Source of the DNA: Isoetes taiwanensis
Taxonomy: Eukaryota > Streptophyta > Lycopodiopsida > Isoetales > Isoetaceae
NCBI GenBank assembly: GCA_021234155.1
Contig: JAJEKV010000072.1
Coordinates: forward strand, 6,619,040-6,683,039
Direction: 5' to 3'
DNA length: 64,000 bases
Shown here in pieces: positions 44,760 to 57,290 of this stretch (its first letter is position 1; each line of letters begins with the position of its first letter). The notes beneath the pieces were generated by a model that was not told the origin of the DNA, ran no database searches, and saw only the letters and a program-made list of their open reading frames with translations. A program made the translations under genes and the position numbers.

Positions 44760-46700
44760 TGCAATAATACAAAATTCATCTCCAGATTTCTAGCATTGGC
44801 AAAGGCAAGTAGCATGCATATGCTGGATAACTTGACTATTGGTGAGAATGTCTCGTCATAACCCAACCCTTTCTTTTGTGAAAAGCCCTTGACTACCAGC
44901 CTGGCTTTATACTTTTGCCCTTTGCCATCTGAATCAGACTTGAGTTTATAAATCCACTTATTTTCTACAATGTTCTTGCCTTGAGGTTTCTTAACTATTT
45001 CATAAATGCATGCTCTTTCAAAGGCATTCATCTCTTCTTTCATGGCTTTCTGCCATTCTTTTGAGTCTACTGCATTTATTGCTTCCTCATAGCTAGCAGG
45101 CACATCAGGTTCTAGTATTGCCATGATATTGTCTAATTCAATTTCATTTCTGAGTCTTTTGCTTTTTCCCTCTTCTCCTCTTCCAAATAATTCAGGTTCA
45201 ATGTTTAGATCAGCCTTGAGTCTTTCTGCTTCAGTTTTTCTTCTTCTCTTCTCCATAGGTCTGTTCTCATGTTCTATAACCTCTTCATGGCTATCTAATT
45301 TATTATCAAAATCTGTACCTTCCACATGTTCATCTGATTTTTCTGCTGATTGTTTGTGACTGTCTTCTTCATCAGAACTGTCATAACCCAAACCAAACAA
45401 TTTCTTCTCATCATCACTATTATCTGATTTGATAATTACTTTCTCTAAAGCTTTCTCTCTGTTCCTGTAAAGTGTTCCCTCATCAAAGGTTACATCCCTG
45501 CTTAAAATTAGTTTCCTTTTAATGGGTTCATATAACAAATACCCTTTTGCTTGCTCGTCATAACCAACTAAATAGCCCAAGCATGCTCTGTCATCTAATT
45601 TTCTTCTGGTTTCTTCTGGCACATGAGCATATCCAGCACATCCATAAACTTTGAATGATTCAAATGAGGGATAAGTACCATACCACAAGTGATCAGGTAA
45701 TTCTCCATTGAGACTTCTTGATGGCAGCTTATTTTGGATTTTTACTGCTGTCTTAACAGCCTCCTCCCATAAGTAATTGGGCAGCCCAGCATGTTTTAAC
45801 ATGGCTCTTACTGCATTTAAGATGGATCGATTCTTCCTTTCAGCAACTCCATTTTGCTGAGGGGTATGTGAACAGGTAAGTTGTCTTCTTATTCCATTGT
45901 GTAAACAATATCTGTTGAATATGCAAGAAACAAACTCACCACCCCTGTTAGTTCTTAAACACTTGATCTTTTTACCTGTTTGTCTTAGCTTGGTAGATTT
46001 TGAATGCTTCAAAGGCTTGGTCTATAGATCTTAGGGTGTATACTTTTGTCTTCCTTTTATAATCATATATAAAGGTTATAAAATACCTTTTTCCATGAAT
46101 ACCTCTCACATTTAGTGGACCACACAGATCACTATGTACGATTCCCAAAATTTCTTTTGCCCTTTTAGCATGTTTTGGAAAAGGCAGTCTGCTATGCTTT
46201 CCTAACAAGCAGCCATTACACTTGAAATGATAATCGTTAGTTTCTGCTCCAATAATTAAGCCCTTCTTGATCATATAGTTAATATTGTTTGCATGAGTAT
46301 GCCCAAGCCTTTCATGCCACATTTTAACATTTGGTACTGTCACTGCATTTATTGCTTCAGAGATATCATTATGGAATCCAAAGAGTCTGCCAACACATTT
46401 ACCCAAAAACTTTATTTCATTATTCATCAAAATACGACAATTGAGTTTATCAAAATGAACTTCATATCCAAGATCTACTAACTGAGTCACAGAAATAAGA
46501 TTCTTGACAATATTTGGAACACAAAAGACATTGTCAAGTACAACTCGATTTCCTTCCAAATTATATAATTCCAGAAATCCAGCTTCTTCAACTTTTTCTA
46601 GCTTCCCATCACCCATTTGAACAAAGCTGGAGTTCCTCCTAGTTTTCTCCTTAAGTCTAGAATTAGACTTTATTACGCTTCTCTCAGCTCCACTATCTAT
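44750..46700 (-). pseudogene. Copia protease, integrase and N-terminal RT
   Basis: FIIDSGAERSVI (protease) lies at ~46.69 kb with an in-frame TGA just upstream. WHERLGHTHANNI and CNGCLLGKHSRLPFP form the zinc/pre-integrase part. ILGIVHSDLCGPL carries the first catalytic Asp; LRTNRGGEF has Asn where the second Asp is expected; NGVAERKNRSI carries the Glu. RT starts with NKWIYKLK, ARLVVKGFSQKKGLGYDETF and ends after NLEM, jumping to YVDD. The DVKTAF to PEGF portion (about 100 residues) is missing. Confidence 0.9.
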
Positions 46701-46804
46701 GATAAATAAACCATCATCATCTTTAGTTCATTTTTCTAAAATTGAAAAAGCTTGACAGACTTTTACCTCAGCATTTTCGTCCACCTCTTCTTCTAGTTCT
46801 TCTT

Positions 46805-47116
46805 CTATTCTTTATTTTTGTAAGTTCCTCTGCCCCAATAACTGCCTCCCCGTGTATTATAACCTTTTCCTCTGGCTGAACCAGTACCCCTACCTTTACT
46901 CTTTCCCTGATCCTTAGGAGAGGAGCAATTGATAGCAATATGCCCAAAACCTTCACAGTTATAGCACCTATTTTCTTTGGTTCTTTTGGGGCAATTTACT
47001 TTTATATGACCATATTGATTGCATACAAAAACATGATGAATATTGTTATGTGTAAAATAGGTGGCCTTTTTCCAGACGTTACTCTCTAAGTGTTTCCTTG
47101 CCGGGATGAGGGTCAC
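46805..47116 (-). pseudogene. Copia gag C-terminal part with zinc knuckles
   Basis: CYNCEGFGHIAINC is a complete CCHC knuckle. The preceding VCNQYGHIKVNC lacks its first Cys. A Gly/Arg-rich tail follows. The element stops here on its 5' side, at the tandem repeats beside the L1 insertion. Confidence 0.75.
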
Positions 47117-47242
47117 TTCACACTGGCCATTATGTTAAATTAAATTTTTAATCTAACGAATGCTCCTTTATGTCAAGGGAATCTAAGTACAATATTTCAC
47201 TTCACACCTTTCATTAAAGTAAAAAATCAGCATAACGGAAAT

Positions 47243-47258
47243 CATTATAATGTGCTTC
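47243..47258 (+). repeat. Target-site duplication of the L1 insertion, left copy
   Basis: The 16 bases CATTATAATGTGCTTC are repeated at 49034-49049 directly after the poly(A). Confidence 0.9.
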
Positions 47259-48496
47259 TGAATTCTAAATATCTCTCTAAAAATGGCAGAGCTATTATAG
47301 CCAATTTTATGATCTCTTCCTCGCAGGTCTACCAATCTTCCATTATTTTAGCTCCCAAAAAAGTCACTAACAAGCTTCAAAGTATTATTGGCAGGTTTAT
47401 CTCTTGTGGCCAAAACAGGAGATGCTGGCACCCGGTTTCCATGGAAGAGTGCTGCAAACCAAAAGCAGAAGGTGGACTTGGAACAATAAACATCAGGAAG
47501 CAAGGACTAGCTTTGGCAGCAAAATATTTCCATAAAGCTTCCTATGATAGAATTAAACATCCCATATCTATTCTGATCAGGCATTATATTAGTAAATGCC
47601 ACCCTTATGGTTGGAGAAACCTGAAAATGGATCTGCCCCACTCTATCTTTTTCCCATTCTCTGTTCCTGCCACTATTCCAAGTCTTATTAAAAAGTGGAT
47701 TAAGGCTTGGCTTGAAATTAGACAGATGTACACCTGGGAAAAGGGTTTATCTATGGAGCAATCCATTTTCTGGAATCCCGCTCTCATTCTGGATAATCCC
47801 GATATTTGCCTAGCCTATCATTTCCCGGAACAAGCGAAGCTTTGGAAGCAAAAAGGGATTACTATGATCAGAGACCTCTATGATAATAACGGGATCATTC
47901 TATTCCATAACTCAGTCCTTGCAGGGGAAGGTCAACAAACACAAATGCTTTATGAAGCTATTATCAATATTGTGATGTATGGCAGTTGGTCCCACTCCCC
48001 CGACTCCTGGAAGCATAATGGTGTAACTGGTTATAGAGTCAATTCTGCTTACAAATTTCTAATGAGGCATCAGACTGTCACCATTCACCTAAAATGGGGA
48101 GTTTCTTCGGATACAGCTAGACAGAATCTCAAATTTATGTGGAGCAGCCCAATTAATCCGAAGATCAAGGCCTTTATGTGGCAGCTCTGGCATAAGGGAC
48201 TGGCAACTAACTGTAAGAGGTTTAAGCTTTCAATGACTAACTCTGATATTTGTGACAGATGTCTAGCCTACAAGGAAGATGAAAACCATCTATTCAGATC
48301 TTGCCTTTGGTCTGAATGGGTTTTGGAACTGGCCTCTGAAATCCTTGGCCAAAACTTGGTTACCCTGAACCAGAAGGATTTCTTCATGTCTAACAACCCA
48401 ACGGACTGGAGAATTTATATCCTTCTGTGGAGAATCTGGAAAGGGAGAAATTCCTTTATTTTTATTATGAAATCATATCCCCGGAAGGAATTATAA
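47259..48496 (+). pseudogene. L1 ORF2 C-terminal half (RT thumb to zf-RVT)
   Basis: An open frame of ~410 codons without start. Blocks: RAIIANFMISSSQVY, FISCGQNRRCWHPVSMEECC, KAEGGLGTINI, later NPKIKAFMWQLWHKGLATN and CDRCLAYKEDENHLFRSC (zf-RVT type). It ends with LLWRIWKGRNSFIF. RT catalytic motifs lie upstream and are missing due to 5' truncation, so no activity is possible. Confidence 0.88.
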
Positions 48497-48551
48497 AACA
48501 GGTTTTGTATGATATCAATTGGATCTTATGTGTTAATGCATGAGTTGATTA

Positions 48552-48869
48552 TTGTTGCAGAATACTCTGTTCCTGATGACCAGGAGGCTCAAATGGAAAA
48601 GGAACAAAGCCGAGCACGATAAGGAGTGGATCAAATTCTTTGGCCCAGTCGATACCTCTGCACATGTAGAAGCCATTTGCTTCTGTGGATGCTGCTGTGA
48701 TCAGAACTTCAACATTCGAAGAGAGCTGATTTGTGAAGCCAAAGATGCTAAAGGGAGGCTCAACATGACTAAGGCAGATACTTGTAGGTGCATTTACTGT
48801 ACCTTTCACATGATTATGAAAGGGAAAGCAAGGAAGAGGACGAACATGCATCTCAAAGGACTCCACTAG
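48552..48869 (+). pseudogene. L1 ORF2 extreme C-terminal segment (RNase H position)
   Basis: A 105-codon frame after the zf-RVT frame, inside the same insertion. Cys-rich (CFCGCCCDQN; CRCIYCTFH). Plant L1 elements often carry an RNase H domain here, but I do not see its catalytic pattern. It could be a lineage-specific extension. The frame is separated by stops. Confidence 0.4.
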
Positions 48870-49033
48870 CTTTTATCTGATACTGTTTCAAGGAAAACTC
48901 TGTTTTTTTCAGCTACTTATATCTCTACACAGTCTCTAATTTTCTCCAGGGTTACACTTCCCTTGAAAAAAGTTTTTGTATATTTAACTTATACTTAATA
49001 TAAATAGATGCCTTCAATAAAAAAAAAAAAAAA

Positions 49034-49180
49034 CATTATAATGTGCTTCACACTGCATGATTCTGTTAGGTAAATTACATCTAACATAATAGAAACCGTT
49101 ATAAAGCGCTTCACACTGCATGATTTTGTTAGGTTAAATTACACCTAACATAACAGAAACCATTAAAAAGCACTACAAAT
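49034..49180 (+). repeat. TSD right copy and ~65-bp tandem repeats
   Basis: GCTTCACACTGCATGATT, GTTAGGT, AAATTACA and CTAACATAA.AGAAACC recur twice. The related sequence at 47100-47250 shows the L1 landed in this array. Confidence 0.7.
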
Positions 49181-50020
49181 GGGTTATCTTAGACACCCTC
49201 CAAAAGAATGGTATGTATCATCACGTCGTCATGCATTCTGACGTCTTATTGTAACATCGTGCGTGTTCTAGATTATTTGAATCACCTATTGTATAAAACA
49301 CACATTTTCGGCATCATGAAAATCGTGTAAACCATGGTCATTGGAATGATCATGAGATTGTAGATTTCTATTCTCCATATGGTTACGTCGGACTCATTAA
49401 CATTTGAAGATGAAGCTGCATAAGGATCAAATCAAGTTGTCAAATTATAACACATTGACATCATCAACTTTGAAGCATGTAGAATGTTACATACATATCC
49501 TATCCATTGTAACCAAAAGCCTGTGGTTCAAAACATGTTATAATTCTTGTTACTTTGTACCTGAATCTGCAGACATTTTAAGATAATGTTACAACAGAAT
49601 AATTGAAAAAGGACGGCATATGCAGAATTGAAATAAGTGTTGCATTGAATTTAGCAGCCTAGTGTTTTAACCAACAGTCAAACCCACCAGGCTATAACCA
49701 ATCAATGGGGCAATGTTTCCTACACCTGGCACATAGATTTGAAACTATTGTCATCTTCTTATACATCTTGAGAAACACAAGCTTAATAAATACTGTAGCT
49801 TTGAGAGGCTTACAACAATGAAACAAAAAGCTTCAATCTCAACTGTCCTGTAGAGCCGAGAAGCCAAGCATAATCTTCTGATTTATCTGTGCTCATAAAA
49901 AATCACAACCTATTTCAAGCTATGCTAGCTCGATTCATGATTGAGAAAACTTCTTTACTATTTACTTGAAGTTTAACCTGCATGATCATCATCAATATTC
50001 AGAAAAAGAGGTGTTTCCAT
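49180..50020. other. No gene recognised
   Basis: AT-rich spacer between the L1 insertion and the gypsy element; no reading frame with similarity. Confidence 0.45.
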
Positions 50021-50021
50021 C

Positions 50022-51586
50022 TGTGACGTCCCCTACTCGCATACGGTGCTCTCACCGTACACAAACAGGAGTTCTTCCCCCACACCAGCTCCATGCTGAT
50101 ACAGGGCCCTCCACATATCACTGCACCCGTAACGAGTCCCAGTGGGAAGAGTGAAGGTGTCATTCTACCCTGTCTCCCTCAGGGCCTACCTAGCTGCGGA
50201 AGCGTAAACATACATGTCGCAAGACTCAACATAATCCTCCATCCACCCGTAAGGGTGGTATATCAACATCTGCAGAGACAAAGTGGTCATTATCACATAG
50301 GGGAATCCTACCCAAGGCTCGACTCAAGGGGTGACCGGACGGCTTGGGTCTCCGTGAGTTCATTGCGCATGTAATTCATGGCAATGGATTTGGCCGGGTA
50401 TAAGAACATGGCAAGGTTGTCCTTCCATCCGCCCCTCCCGTGCACACTTTGCGCAGAGTAGGCTGAAAAGTGTTGGGACCTGGATCAGAGCCACGGGATG
50501 CATAGCCGAAGGGGCTATTCCCGGTCTCATCCTCCCGCCCGATGGGGCGGTAGGGATCACTCCCTCCGAGATCTACATGCCGACTCCAAGGTGACTAGAG
50601 GGCCCCGCCCGTATTCGACCGAACCCAACCGGAAAGTGTACACCACTTCACGGGTGTCGAGCCCATGCCTTACCCAAGCACTTTCGGTGGTAAGCCATTA
50701 GACCTAGTCACAATGATCCCCGTGAGGGCTTTACACACCCGGGGGATCGCTTGAGTCGAACATGAACCTCCTTCTTTGCCGGTTTGGCCCCCTTCACCCA
50801 CAAACCGTGTGTGGCTCTTGTACACAAAGCCTAATCTACAAAGGTGTGCTAGAGAGGCTACTCTAGGAGCATCAACTACAAGCTTTAGGGCCTCTACCCC
50901 CTTCCCAATACAAGGAGTTCACGTAAATACATCATCCAAATACATCCGCATGAGAACTAAAGAACTAGATCTAATCATAGAGTTAGGTTCTTTTAGTTAG
51001 TGTCCGAGATCTAAGATCTAGATAGCTACTATGGGCAATTTAATAGTCTAAACCTATTGATTCTATGACTAGAAGACGGTTTAAGCTATTAAATTGACCA
51101 AATACCTGATCCTTGAGTGGCTCCTCCCCGACTGAAGTTCAACCATCCCGGCTGAGCCGATCAATTGAGGGGAACCGATGGCGCAATTCGCAGGGTCACG
51201 CTCGGAGGCGGTTTTGGCTCTGGGGCAGCCAAAACCGAGCTCTAAAACCCTAAGGACGAAAAAACTAGCAAGCTAGGGTTTTCCTACCCCAAATAGACAT
51301 GGGGTTTAGGCTAGGGTTTCCAATTACCCAATTTGGCATGTGGGATAATTGGAAAGGCCCCACTTGCCTTTAATGGCTAGGTGGCAAAATATGCCAACAT
51401 GGAAAGGTGTGCCCTCATTAATGTGCACATGTGCACATTAATAATATATGAACACTCCTAGCAAGTTGCCCCTAGGGCTACTTACCGGCTATCCGCTGGC
51501 GTACACGCCGGGTCGGAGTGGCGGTACGCTGATAGGCAAATGCGATATACGCCCCGGGACCGTATAATCGCGGTTTGAACGCCACA
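50022..51586 (-). repeat. 3' LTR of the gypsy element
   Basis: On the minus strand it starts TGTGGCGTTC and ends GTCACA. It aligns with 61539-63095 over its whole length. The differences are dominated by small indels of 1-10 nt. Confidence 0.88.
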
Positions 51587-51599
51587 TTCTCCCCACCTT
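51587..51599 (-). other. Polypurine tract (PPT)
   Basis: AAGGTGGGGAGAA on the minus strand directly precedes the LTR start TGTGGC, the position of the plus-strand primer. Confidence 0.85.
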
Positions 51600-52740
51600 G
51601 AAATGATGTTTGTCCGGCAAAGATCGCGGGTCTCCCCACCTTGGGATCTTCCTAATCGCACCGCAATCAACGGATGCATACAATATAATAGTTATACATT
51701 TACCAGGATTACCCTAAGGTAATATTTTTAAAACATTATCACGTCATCATACTATGGAATACTTAACAATTCACAACATCATTAAACAAGGTATTCACTA
51801 TCTTAAGTTAGACAAGATTTCAACATTTCATATCTATAATTATTGTCCGAGGTACTCTTCATTCCTTGCAACACATTCCAACAAAACTTGTGTTGCAAGT
51901 CTTCTAGCTCGACCCCTTGCTCTTCTGAGTGCTCTACCGCCTCTGCAGGCACACTACGCTAGTACCGCTTTTTAATTATTTAATAAATTTTGGTTATATG
52001 GTGACCACCCCCACCTATCTACATGAATGCATGGCTAATCTCCTGGCGTAGGGAAGAGGATGAATCTTCCATAATGGTCGTGGAGACAAATGCCCATATG
52101 CCTATATGCCGCTCATGCCTACACCTCTAGTTGCCCAAATATGGAGGATATCCTTCTCGTGGGGGCGGAAGGATGGATTCCTCCTATCAAAGCATATATG
52201 GGGCTAAAGGTGCTTTCCCCTATCAATGCATTCCTTAATGACCTCCTTTCTTTCGAGGTCGCCTACTTCGTGGAACGTAGTAGACTTTCTAATCTACCTT
52301 CCACTCGCCCAATCGAAACGCGGTCATGCCTACATTGACATTACACCACGCCCTAGAGATCACCGTAGTGGTCTCATCATCGGTAACAACGCATGCACCC
52401 ATACCAAGCATAGGTTGCATGCGTAGATTAATCTATACAAGGATTAACCTACACAAATCGACATGCCCGAGCCGATTTCTTCGGAGATGACCTTGCCGTC
52501 CCCATTGCTCCATAAACCGTGGGTACCGCTTTACTAAATCCTTCTTAAATACCCACGCCAAGTCTTCCACCGCAAGTGCTTCCACTTGACCAAGTATTGG
52601 AGGAACTCCGACCTCCTTGTCTTCTTGAAAGCTTTATCAAGAATCATTTCGAACTATTTCCAAATGCTCCTCCGCCATTTCCAACAACGTTGAGTGTCCA
52701 AGACTTCGCCTGATTTGGAGTCCGCTTCTTCAACAAACTC
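51600..52740 (-). other. Gypsy 3' untranslated region
   Basis: Between PPT and integrase C end. No domain seen; GC-rich near 52 kb, AT-rich near 51.7-51.9 kb. Confidence 0.5.
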
Positions 52741-53801
52741 ACGGGAAGACCTTATGAATCTTTAGGTGTGCCGGCAAATCCAACTTGTAGGATTGATTAC
52801 CTACTCTCTTGATTATTCTCAAGGGTCCAGCCCACCTTTGAGCAAGCTTCTTGCAATTGCCAATCCCCGAAGCCACCGCTTCACCTTTATCTTGAGCCAT
52901 ACATCATCTCCAACTTTGAACTCTCCTCGACTGTTCGATGCTTGTCGGCGATGCTCTTTTTGGACGACTTCTTGTCGCTAGCGATAACCTCGAACTTCTT
53001 CCACGAAGCCGCTGATATCGGCCAACATCCGCCGCGAAACTTCTACTTTTGACACCTGGGTTGTGCCAAGTGTCCGGAGTTAGGCAATCGATAGCCATAA
53101 TTGATCATAAATGGCTTACATTTGGGACGATTCCCCGCTTGGTGCTATTGTATGCAAACCCACCAAGTGAATAAATTCTTCCCACATACTTTGCTTATTC
53201 CGCATATAGTTTCGTAGCATGTCTTCTAAGATCCTGTTGGTCCGCCTCCGTCCCCGCCATCCGTCGAGGATGATACGCCGTGCTCATGGATAGCTTGGTC
53301 TGAATCGTCGCAAAGAGGTCTTGCCAAAAGGCACTCATGAACTTCGATCCCTCGCCGGAGATAATCTCCCTTGGCATGCCATGAAGCCCTCAAGATCTCT
53401 TTGGTGAAGAGCTTTGTCAGATCCATAGTCAGATCTGTGGTCCCGCAAGGCACAAAATGTGCCATCTTCGATAACTTGTCGACCACTACCATCAAGGCAT
53501 CCTTGCCTCTCGCCGTTCTTGGGAGTCCCGTGATGAAGTCCATGCTGATTACCTCCCACTTAGCGTTTGGCACCGCTAATGGTTCTAATGCCCCGAATTA
53601 AGCTGCCTCCGCCTTCGTCTGGGGGCATAGCCGACATTCCTTGATGTAGCGAGCTATTTGCTTCTTCATTCCCTGCCAATAATAGTCTGCTGCAAGACTT
53701 TGAAATATGTTTTCATGAATCCCGCATGATGGCCAGCTATTGGGCTGTTGTGCGTGTCGTGGAGGATCAACTTCCTTACACCTGATGATTCGCACGCACA
53801 A
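52740..53801 (-). pseudogene. Gypsy integrase
   Basis: The HHCC-type N domain remnant (YYWQGMKKQIARYIKECRLC) lies at 53.7-53.6 kb. The core WEVISMDFITGLPRT and MVVVDKLSKMAHFVPC at 53.57-53.45 kb carry the first Asp; PREIISGEGSKFMSAFWQ (~53.36 kb) has Gly-Glu where Asp-Arg is usual. The C domain LAQRWAGPLRIIKRVG and YKLDLPAH lies at ~52.85-52.77 kb. Frames change repeatedly. Confidence 0.85.
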
Positions 53802-54062
53802 CTTGTTCTTATGGTATAACAGTTGCCTTCCTTCTTATAATGCTTGAAGGCCTCCCCGCTTTATCCGTTCTAGCCTCCTTAGAGAGGCTTGCCCATACTT
53901 CCCCCGAAATCCACATCCGCTGGCAAGGACTCTTCAATCTTCTTACCAAAGTCATTTGAGAGCGCCGAAATTGCATTGCAATGCACTCTAGTTGTCGTGG
54001 GTGCCTTTGAAAGCGCATCTCGCTACCACATTGAGCTTCCCTACCTGTAGACTATATCAAAG

Positions 54063-55250
54063 TCATATTCTTCGAGGAACTCCATCCATCTCCGCTGCCT
54101 CGATTAAGGTGTGGTTAGCGTGAATACATATTGGAGGCCTCATGGTCTCCAGATCCAATTGGAACTTCCTTCCCAAGAGATAGTGCCTCCATATTCTTAA
54201 TGCCCCGACAACCGCAAGCAATTCCCGATCGTAGCGTTGGGTAGCGCCTCTCCGCTGCTTCATCTTTCTCGAATCATACGCTACCACACGCTTTCTTGCA
54301 TAAGCACCGCACTGTAGCTATCTTACTCGTGATCCGCTGCTACAAGCTTATCTTTCTCCGGGTCCGCAAGGTCAAGATTAGGCCGCCGCCGAGCTTCTTT
54401 CAACAATTCAAACCCCTTTTGGGCTTTCTTGTGCCAATGCTCTACCCAATCTTTCACCTTCTCTCCCTCGCCGTCCGGGTTAACTGGCTGCTATCTTAGC
54501 AAAGTTCTTCCACGAACTTCCCAGTAGTACCGCTAGACCGAGAAAACTTCCGACCTCGTGGCACATTCTTTTCGGCGCCGCCACCGAATCACCGCTTCAA
54601 TCTTGGCGGGTCCGTCGAGATGCCTTCTCACGAGATCACATGACCAAGGTATTCCACCTTCTCCGCGGCGGCACTTCGACAACTTGGCGCATAACCGGTG
54701 CCTCTTCAACTTCTCTAGCACCTTCTCAAGTGTTGCACGTGCTCTTCAAGGGATCGCTATACACCAAAATGTCATCAAAGAAAACAATCACAAAGGTGTC
54801 CGTGAACTCCCTCGAAGATATCGCTCATGAGCCTCATGAACGCTATGGGGGCATTTGATAAGCCGAAAAGGCATCACCGGAACTCATAATGCCCATACAA
54901 GGTCCCCGGCGGTCTTGTGGATATCCTCCTCCTTTATCCGTAGACTGATGATAACCTGACCTTAAGTCAATTTTGGAGAAGATCTTTGCTCCTTGAAGCT
55001 GATCCATCAAGTCGCCCCATCTTGAAGCGATACTTGTTCTTAATAGTGTGCTTATTCAACTGCCTATAGTCTATGCACATCCTCAAAGATCCATCCTTCT
55101 TCTTGACAAAAAGAATGGGCGCCAAACGGCGTAGACACTAGGTCTAATGAAACCTAGGTCGAGCAGCCCCGCAGAATCGCTTTTTCAGTCCACAACTCCC
55201 TCTGGCTTGTCATTCTATATGGAGCCTTGCTTGTTGGCTTTGTTCCCGCT
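54063..55250 (-). pseudogene. Gypsy reverse transcriptase and RNase H
   Basis: [50 protein letters not shown] (motif A, ~54.97 kb), FVIVFFDDILVYS (motif C, ~54.77 kb), RLCAKLSKC (~54.7 kb), DPAKIEAV-type thumb. RNase H: VAYDSRKMK...YDRELLAVVGALRIWRHYLLG (54.28-54.15 kb). Short deletions (for example the PLPRI block after NKY) and frameshifts throughout. Confidence 0.88.
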
Positions 55251-55399
55251 CGAAAAGCTATCTCGCACTCGACTCCCCTATAAGGAGGGAGCCGCTTAAT
55301 CTCATCCGAAAGAGATCGTGGAACTCCGTGATCAACTTAGCTATTTGCCTCGGCAACTTGTCGAGCATCTTGTCTTTTTGCTTCCTTCCAATTCCGCTC

Positions 55400-57290
55400 A
55401 CTAATCTCAAGCTTGAAGATGTATGCTACTTGCTCACTCTTGATGCACTTGAACAAACCGCTTAGAAGACATACACCGCATGATGGGAACAACTTCTTTA
55501 CCCGTTATCTCAATGATCTTGCCGCCGGGTGTTGGGAAGGTCACCTTCCGCTTCCACAATCAATAATGGCCCCTCGCTGGTCCAAGGTACTCCATACCTA
55601 TTATCAAGTCAGATTTGCCGATGCCCATTACCTCTGCCCCCATCCGATCTTAATCCCCGCAAGTCGATGTCAAAGTTGATTCTTTTTACCCGCCGTCGCT
55701 TTGTATCGCTCCACTTGCTAAGACAACGGGCCTTGGCTTTGACTTTAATGGTTTCAACTTCAACATTTGAACCATTCTCGAGATGCAAAGTTATGGCTAC
55801 TTCCCCGATCTATCGTGACTATGAATGACTTGGCCTTGGCCTTTCCCACCGTGGAAATTACTTTATAATCGCTCTCGCTTGCTCTCAGATCTATTGCGCA
55901 AAGATATGACACTCACCCCTCAATGTAGTCGCCCCCCTCCTCGCCGCCGCCGCCGACCAAAGTGTCCCAATCTCCCAACTCGCTAGCGCCGCACTCATGA
56001 CATATGGGCGCTTGTCAGTCCTATGGCCCTGGCTGGAAACACCGGAAGCAAAGCCGCTTTCTATGCACTCCCTCGCCTCTTTTCCTTGGGCATGGCCTCG
56101 CGAAAGGATCGCGACCGCTTTGAGTAGTTTGCCCCTTCCTCGCTTGTCTTTGAAAGATACCGGCTTCTTCTCCCCGCCGCTTCCCTTGATTGCCACTATA
56201 TGGGGCTCTAGCTGGTCCCCGGCCGGCCGTCCCCTGGGCCAAAATCCTGGCCGCTTTGCCTTTATCTTTGGTAATACTTCTTTGCCTCCTTCCGCTATTC
56301 TCGAGGTCCTCGCTCCTTGCAAACTTATTGCCTTGGACTCGCTTCGAGCATCGTTTCTCGGTTTATTGCCCTTACAAGCTTATGGATCTCCTCATTTAGA
56401 CCTTCAATGTAGCTTTCCACCGCTGCTTCTCACCTAACTTTGGCACATACAAATTTTAGCCTCATAAATTCCTCCGTGTATTTCTCAGACTGATTTGTTG
56501 CCTTGCCGCAACCTCGTAGAACCGGCTTTGATCATACTCGGACTTGTGCTCTCTTTGGGACGTAATGGCGCTTTGAAGGCTTTAGCAAACTTCTTGAACC
56601 TGCAAGCATCCCTCGCTAAGCCATGAGCCTTGGCATAGCCCTTCCACCAAATGCGCTTTGCTCGCCAGTTCGGCCGTTGCTACCCCGCTTTTATCCTTAT
56701 CCTTCATACCATAGGCATTGCCGTGATTCGGCCATCTCGCTGCCAAGCCTCTGCCTCCATGCTCGACCTTGTTTTCGCCGAATTGCTCGAAGCTTCCTGG
56801 CCTTCCAAACATTTCCCAATGCGTAGTCTACTTTCTTTCCTCGTAGTCGAGGTTCTTGTGTCCCTTTGTCGCCCGGTCCGGGGGTTCCTCCGCCTTTTCG
56901 CCCCGCTTTGGTTCTCGCCCTTCTTCTTCCTCGGGAATCGAATCCGACTGAAGCTTGAGTCGGAGGAGTCCGAGCTGGGGACCTTCCTCTTTGCTCCTCT
57001 TCTTGTCTCTACCGTTTCTCCGAGCTGATGCTTGCGGCGCTTGAGCTGCTACCCACCGAACCTCGCTCCCGCTTGTGCGGCTAGTAAAGCCTTTATCCTG
57101 CTCGAGGTCCGGCCCTCATTTGCGATATTTCTTCTTCCGGGTCATTTGTCCAAATTCTTCAAGCAGTTCCTTGCGGGGCGGGCCTGGGCGGGCTCGCTCC
57201 TCCTCCGAAGTTCCCTCAAGCAGCTTGTCGCTCTCCCCGGCCAGCCTCTAGCTGCATACACAAGTGGTTCATATCTACATGGTTAGTTTT
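55400..57290 (-). pseudogene. Gypsy protease region and gag
   Basis: Around 55.5 kb the GAIIDCGS..KVTFPTPGGKI block matches the segment after the protease in gypsy pol. LCFRCFQPG plus HRTDK.PY near 56.02 kb is a CCHC zinc knuckle of gag. SEKYTEEFMRLKFVC (~56.48 kb) and YIEGLNEEIHKLVR (~56.4 kb) are the capsid-type gag blocks. A likely start lies near 57272 (MNHLCMQLE). Long plus-strand frames over this interval are antisense shadows. Confidence 0.75.

Larger units (their letters stand above)
43788..47116 (-). mobile_element. Ty1/copia retrotransposon, truncated in gag
   Basis: Minus-strand order: gag zinc knuckles (47.05-46.93 kb), protease (46.69), GAG-pre-integrase and integrase (46.5-45.7), RT (45.05-44.7), RNase H (44.3-43.8). 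The order PR-INT-RT-RH is the copia signature. The 5' LTR and most of gag are missing, the RT has an internal deletion, and a few stops are present. Confidence 0.9.
47259..49033 (+). mobile_element. 5'-truncated L1-type LINE with poly(A) tail
   Basis: Bounded by a perfect 16-bp target-site duplication (47243-47258 and 49034-49049) and ending in ~16 A after AATAAA-like sequence. Only the 3' part of ORF2 is present, as expected for aborted target-primed reverse transcription. The long open frame suggests it is young compared with the other LINEs here. Confidence 0.92.

Noticed and set aside
55900-57290. Long plus-strand open frames
   Set aside because: GC-rich antisense shadows of the minus-strand gag, which has recognisable zinc-knuckle and capsid blocks.
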